From Petaurus breviceps papuanus (Eukaryota; Chordata; Mammalia; Diprotodontia; Petauridae), in assembly GCA_028583685.1 (NCBI GenBank), contig JAMXIF010001253.1:29769776-29833775 (forward strand): a stretch of 64,000 bases of DNA. Direction: 5' to 3'. Positions 58,930-64,000 of the stretch are shown in pieces (positions within the stretch are counted from its first letter, which is position 1; every line of letters begins with the position of its first letter). The notes beneath the pieces are model-generated. The model searched no databases and had not been told where the DNA came from. It saw only the letters and a program-made list of their open reading frames with translations. Made by a program: the position numbers and the translations under genes.

Positions 58930-59160
58930 GCCGCTAGGTGGTTCAGTGGATAGAGTGCCAGCCTTGGAGTCACAAGGACCTGAGTTCAAATCCAGTCTCA
59001 GACACTTATTAGCTGTCTTACTCTAGGAAAATCATTCAACCCTGTTTGCCTCAGTTTCCTTATCTGTAAAATGAAAAGGAAATGGCAAACCACTTCAGTG
59101 TTTTTGCCAAGAAAACTCCAAATGGGGTCATAATGAGTCAAATACAACAAAACCATAGTA
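58930..59160 (+). mobile_element. Marsupial SINE (Mar/Ther-like)
   Basis: 'ccgctaggtggttcagtgga', 'aaggacctgagttcaaatcc', 'ggaaatggcaaaccacttca' and 'aaatggggtcataatgagtc'. Same family as 19.35, 42.95 and 60.24 kb. Confidence 0.88.
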
Positions 59161-60235
59161 ACAAAATGAGAAACTTGGCCTATGTGATATTTTACCGCTC
59201 TTATGATTCAAATGTATTAATTGTCTCTTGGATATTATATATAATAGCCATATTCTGCCAAATTCCCCAACCTCTGTGTCTGTATTCTCTGTCTGAATGT
59301 GTGTGTACTTGAAGTTCTACTGAGAAACAAAATATATGTAAAGAAAGGTGACATTTCAAAATGTTGTCCATAAGAGATAGACAATGAACCTTTAAAATAC
59401 ACCCTTGAAAAATGCCAAAGGGAAAAACCCTTTCTGTTTACACCTCCCTGTCTTATGGTTGCTCCAAAGGTCGAGGACCATTGGAATTCTTAAACACACC
59501 TTGCCAGTACCTGCTGGTCACACTCCATAGACTTCTTTGAGTTAGCCCTATTGAGAGCCTTTCACAAGATTAGCCCTATACATAGAATGGATGAAAGAAA
59601 ATTTCCCAAGCAGCTGCATGATTTGAAGCAAGACAGAAGAGAAATGTCTTAAGGCCTCCAAAGGGGGAAAATCATCCAAAAAACTCACCTCAAATTATGT
59701 AGCTTATATATGGACAGCTGAGAAGCCAGAGGAGCAGACAGACCAGTGTGTTATATAAGAATTGGGAGTAAGGTGGTTATTTTCAATCAAAGACATCCAG
59801 CAGAGATCAATGCAAAGACAAAGAGTTGCAATCCTAAGCTCTGCAAATAGAGGCTGCAACCTCTAACACAAAACAAAAGACACACTTTACATGAACAGTA
59901 TAAATAAATTTGCTGGTCACATGAACAACCATATATAGTTATAATGTGAGTATGTGTGTTGTGTATGTGTACATACTTATGGTATATTGCCTGAACCCCA
60001 GGATGGTTAATATGAGGATTAGTTGGCTGATTTCTGACATTAACCAACACAAATAGCTAAGTATTGAAACAGGGTACCACTATGAAGAAAGAGAGCCTTA
60101 CACAAGGAACAAGACTGATCATGATTAATAATATGGACACAACCTCAGAGGCAAAAAATATGTTCTTTTCCTAACTGTAACTATAAATTTCAACCAAATT
60201 CAGGCCTTTGCTCATTGTGAAATAAGGAATTTCTG
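59161..60235. other. Unassigned DNA
   Basis: No recognised repeat or coding signal. Confidence 0.35.
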
Positions 60236-60237
60236 AA

Positions 60238-60495
60238 CCTTATATAGGAACAGTGAATAGAGTGCCAGGCTTAGAGGCAAGAAGATTCATCTTCTGAATT
60301 CAAATCTGGCCTCAGACACTTACTAGCTGTGTGACCCTGGGCAAGTCACTTTACCCTGTTTTCCTGAATTTTCTCATCTGTAAAATGAGCTGGAGAAGGA
60401 AATGACAGACGACTCCAGTATCCTTGCCAAGAAAACTCCAACTGGGGTCACAAAGAGTTGGACACAGCTGAAAATAACTGAACAATAACAATGAA
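60238..60495 (+). mobile_element. Marsupial SINE (Mar/Ther-like)
   Basis: 'aacagtgaatagagtgccag', 'ctgtgtgaccctgggcaagt', 'aaaatgagctggagaaggaa' and 'ggggtcacaaagagttggac'. Near full length. Confidence 0.9.
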
Positions 60496-60927
60496 ATTCA
60501 TGAAATATCGACCTACCTATGAAAACAAATGGACAGTAAACATTATTTAATATTCCAAAAGTGGTCTTAACAAGGAGTTACATTTTTACCTTTGACTATA
60601 TATATGTATATATATGTAAGTATATGTATCGATCTATGTGTGTGTACACAAGTGTATATGAGGCAATAACTAAACATATCTTCAAAATACTTTAGAAACA
60701 AATTTTTTATGAACTCAATTTTGCAGATACTCAGAATGCTACAAATTCAAATGATAATGAGGTTATATATAGTTGTGTGCTCAGTACAGGGAATCATGAA
60801 AATTTATATTACTTATCAACAGGGACATGTGTGTGTTTGTGAATGTACAAATGGAAGGTCCCATAGATCAAGACAGTAGTTTATCTTTGTCTATATGTAG
60901 ACATAAACATTTGTAAATATGTACATC
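60496..60927. other. Unassigned AT-rich DNA
   Basis: A short TA/TG-rich tract lies near 60595-60650. Nothing else recognised. Confidence 0.35.
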
Positions 60928-61105
60928 TGAATGCTGGCTCTGCCTTTAGGAAAATCATTTAACTTTGCTGAGTCTCGGTTTCCTCATCTGTATAATGGGG
61001 ATAATGATAGCACCTACCTCCTAGGGTTGTTGTGAAGATCAAATGTAATAATAGATGTAAAGCATTTTGTGAACCTTAGAGTGCCATTAAAATGTCAGCT
61101 CTCGT
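60928..61105 (+). repeat. MIR-type SINE, sense
   Basis: 'gagtctcggtttcctcatct', 'gtataatggggataatgata' and 'cctagggttgttgtgaagat'. One of the best preserved MIR cores here. Confidence 0.92.
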
Positions 61106-61249
61106 AATCTTATTCTCATTTATCTTAATGAAGTTCAGATAGAATGATATTGGGATAAGTCACTTTCCTGCTATTATTCTTTCATCATATTTTAAGGACT
61201 GCTGCACAGATGGATAAAATAGCTGCCTTCTCTCTGCAACTTATAGTCT

Positions 61250-61345
61250 TAGACAGCTGTGTTGGACAGTGAGAGGTTAAGTAGCCTTCTCAGCCAGAAG
61301 GTCAGACGCAAGAGCTGAAGCCAGGCCTTCCTAGTTCCAAGACAC
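61250..61345 (-). repeat. MIR-type fragment, antisense
   Basis: 'agtgagaggttaagtagcct' then 'agccaggccttcctagttcc'. Confidence 0.65.
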
Positions 61346-61929
61346 ATGCAGCACTACAATTATCATTGCCATTATGTTAAATTAGATGATCTTTTAGTTC
61401 TAAAAGAATTCTCTAATCTTATGTTCATGCATATGTACACACAATATATTTTATACTACCTACATATTTATGTATGTATATATACAGAGAGACACACAAA
61501 CATACACTGATATAGAGATCTACAGGGTTTACCACAGGGGTGGGTGCAGAAATATCAATGAAGGCACGGGGACAGAACAGATGTGATCTGAAATTACCCC
61601 AAGGCCAAAAGCTCCCCAAGACCCAGTTGTCATCCTCTGGCTATAGTACTTTGAGGATGGCATCCATGGCATAAATAATTGATGGTGCTGAAGGACAAAG
61701 ACAATTCCCCAAAGATATATTTGCTGAAAAACACCCAGAAATACTAAGTCATGTCTCTTATGACCATTAGCAAATTTATACACACACACACACACACACA
61801 CTATCAAAGTGAATAGGACTGAAGCCTATTAGTTAGTAATCCATAAGGTCATCAGGAGAAAATTTCAAAGGAAGTTAATGATTAAGTTCCCTAAAGAGAG
61901 AATTCCAGAAAACACATGGTTGAAATAAC
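61346..61929. other. Unassigned DNA with a short CA run
   Basis: A CA run of about 22 bp lies at 61780-61801. No other repeat or coding signal. Confidence 0.4.
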
Positions 61930-62060
61930 AAATAAATGAAAAAGCATTTATAAAGTGTTAACTATGTGTTAAAGGTTTGGGATACAAATACAAAAGACCA
62001 TACCTTCAAGGAGCTTACATTCTAAATGGGAAAGATAATACACGTAGGAGGGTGATGCCC
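61930..62060 (+). repeat. L3/CR1-like fragment
   Basis: 'aaaaagcatttataaagtgt', 'ttgggatacaaatacaaaag' and 'caaggagcttacattctaaa'. Confidence 0.7.
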
Positions 62061-62999
62061 ATAGAGGGATGTTTTTGTCTAGGAAGTCACAGGAATGGTG
62101 AGTGGAATCATGAGACTTGTTGTAAGCAGACTTATTCCCAGATACAATTTGCCCAGATGCCTGGGGGTGAGGGGAGGAGTGATAATGTGCACTCGTCTAC
62201 ATTTTTATAAGGGTAGGGAGAGGGAATAGTAGGGGGATTTTCCTTTGGAGTTTCCATCTAGCCATCAGACAATCACGGGGATTTTGCTCCTGGAAATTCT
62301 GCTTGGGCTAGTTTTTGAAGGTTTTCCCACCCTGATGGCATCTATACACATACCCTGAAGACTGAGCAAAGGTAGATGTTGTGAGGAGCTGGCTTTCATT
62401 CAAGGCCTATGATTCACCTGCAAAGAATATCTCTCAGAATGAATATCCTTGAAGATACTTAGAGACAAGACACAAAAGCCCAGGCTCCCTGAGATTTCAA
62501 GGAGTCATCCTGGTATCTTAGTAGAAATGGAAACTATGAACACACATGGAGACAGAAACTGGAACTTAAGAGCTGGAACAGCTGGTATAAACCATGGTGG
62601 GGCTAGGGGAAACACTAGAAGAAGATGAATATAGCAAAAAGAAGTGGGCCCAAGCCACTTTGGCTCATTTATTGTGGAGGCTGTAGGAGGGATGCCCTGA
62701 GGATCTGACTCTAAGAGAATGGCAGTTCATATACAGGAACAACACCTATTTATTTTCTTTTTCTGCCTTATGGAGATCATCTACTTTCCATGAAGACAAC
62801 TAAATAACCAATAATGATAATACAGATGTGGAAAGAGTCCCAAACAGCCCTGGGCTCTCTGTGGGAGTGGTAAACAGACAGTATGGTATAAAAGGCACAT
62901 TAGACTCCCTTTAACTCTAAAATTCTTTAACTGTTGGATGTGATAGCCTAGGTAAGATCTGCACATGTCAACAATCATAATTTGTCATTCCAGTAGGAA
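62061..62999. other. Unassigned DNA
   Basis: No repeat family or coding signal recognised. Confidence 0.35.
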
Positions 63000-63210
63000 T
63001 GACAAAGAATATATAGTAGATATAGTAGACTTGGAGCTAAAAGATCTATATTCAAAGCTTGATTCTGTTTCTTACTAACTAATTTCATGATCTTGGGTAA
63101 CACATTTCATTTCTCAGGGTTTCAGTTTCATCCTCTATAAAATGAAAAAGTGTTAACTAGATAACCTCTAAGGTCAGTCTGCCTTTGATATTCTGTAATT
63201 CTATGATATA
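63000..63210 (+). repeat. MIR-type SINE, sense
   Basis: 'tgatcttgggtaacacattt', 'tttcatcctctataaaatga' and 'aactagataacctctaaggt'. Confidence 0.8.
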
Positions 63211-63221
63211 AAACCATTTTG

Positions 63222-63367
63222 TTATTCAATTCAATTGAACCAATATTTGTTAAGCACCTACCAGGTTTTGTGCTTGGCACTGGAGATACAAAAGAAAAAG
63301 AAAAACGGTTGAAAGCTTCTGCCCTAAAGTAGTATCCATACTGTTATGGGGAGGGGGAAGAAGGGGA

Positions 63368-63440
<73 letters not shown>

Positions 63441-63660
63441 ATACAAAGACAAGTAAATACAAAATAAAAAGAAAAAATAGAGTTTCAAAGACTGGACATT
63501 AACTAGAGAATAAAAATAGACATCTTGTAAGAGCCAGCACTTCAACTGATTTTTGAAGGACCACAGGAATTCCAAGGGATGAGGATGGAAGGTCTGCCAA
63601 GAATAGATAGGAACCATCTTGGGTCAAAGTGTAAAGCTGGGCAATTGAACGTTTTCTAAG
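63222..63660 (+). repeat. L3/CR1-like copy with (GA)n inside
   Basis: 'caatatttgttaagcaccta', 'ttggcactggagatacaaaa', then the GA array, then 'ccagcacttcaactgatttt' and 'gaaggaccacaggaattcca'. Confidence 0.65.
63370..63439. repeat. (GA)n microsatellite
   Basis: About 70 bp of GA; produces spurious Ser/Leu minus-strand ORFs. Confidence 0.97.
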
Positions 63661-63729
63661 AAGAATAGTTCATTTGACTGGAACATAGAAGAGTAAGGGG
63701 AAGTAATGTGTAATTGTCCTGGAAAGATA

Positions 63730-64000
63730 GGCTAAACTATATGAAAAAATGTTCCAAGTCACTACTAATTAGAGAAAAGCACATTAAAACAGCTCTGAGG
63801 TTCTGTCTCATGCTGATCAGATTGGCAGAGAAGAAAAAAAAAAGGAAAATGACAAATATTGAAGGATATATAGGAAAACATGTATACTAGTGCATTGTTG
63901 GTGGAGCTGTGAACTGCTCCATCTATCTTGGAAAGCGTGCTACCAAAATCACTAAACTATACATGCCCTTTGACCCAGCAATACTACCCTGTGTTTCCCC
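63730..64000 (+). mobile_element. L1 ORF2 3' part, running off the window
   Basis: 'atgaaaaaatgttccaagtc', 'aacagctctgaggttctgtc', 'agtgcattgttggtggagct' and 'catgccctttgacccagcaa' follow L1 ORF2 order. Frames are broken; the 3' UTR would lie beyond the window. Confidence 0.85.

Overview
The window is vertebrate nuclear DNA, almost certainly from a marsupial (metatherian). The evidence is the repeat content. There are many MIR/Ther-1 SINEs and several younger tRNA-like SINEs of the marsupial type, with a 'gcagctaggtggygcagtg' head and a '...caagtcacttaaccc' body, several with recognisable target-site duplications. There are L2 copies that keep ORF2 and 3' UTR sequence, and L1 and HAL1-like elements whose 3' ends match the marsupial L1 style. 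I cannot tell an Australian from an American lineage. No complete protein-coding gene is visible. Nearly all ORFs of 60-110 codons are chance ORFs in repeats, microsatellites or GC-rich DNA.

Layout. 1-7.85 kb: AT-rich intergenic or intronic DNA with MIR, L3-like and L1 3' remnants and one SINE with clean TSDs. 7.85-9.18 kb: a strong CpG island, probably a promoter or first exon of a gene I cannot name. 9.2-13.6 kb: L2 remnants interrupted by a long AGAC/AGAT microsatellite. 13.6-19.6 kb: nested L1 fragments, MIRs, two young SINEs, and a 540-bp unassigned repeat-like block. 19.6-30.6 kb: MIR, L2 and L3-like remnants, an L2 ORF2 relic, a minus-strand L1, and a SINE whose internal CA run is broken by an assembly gap. 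30.6-38.5 kb: a LINE end with a degenerate zinc-finger C-terminus, then an L1 split by a HAL1-like insertion, then MIR and L3-like relics. 38.5-42.3 kb: an internally deleted L1 with both ends but no reverse transcriptase. 42.7-46 kb: a SINE, CT microsatellites, and a younger L1 3' part whose ORF2 C-terminus is still open for 282 codons.

46-50 kb holds the best gene evidence. A CpG-enriched stretch carries a perfect RFX X-box (49720-49732). On the minus strand a candidate first coding exon with a gtaagt donor and a 51-bp second exon with strong splice signals follow, and they join in one open frame. I infer the 5' end of a minus-strand gene, possibly ciliary, but do not recognise the protein. 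50-64 kb: a local duplication of an L1/L2 mosaic, two isolated candidate exons near 55.3-55.6 kb, a hAT-like element holding another repeat, more MIRs and SINEs, and an L1 running off the end.

The genes do not form a visible pathway. I found no evidence of an undescribed biological system. The most useful leads are the X-box promoter with its two exons and the CpG island.
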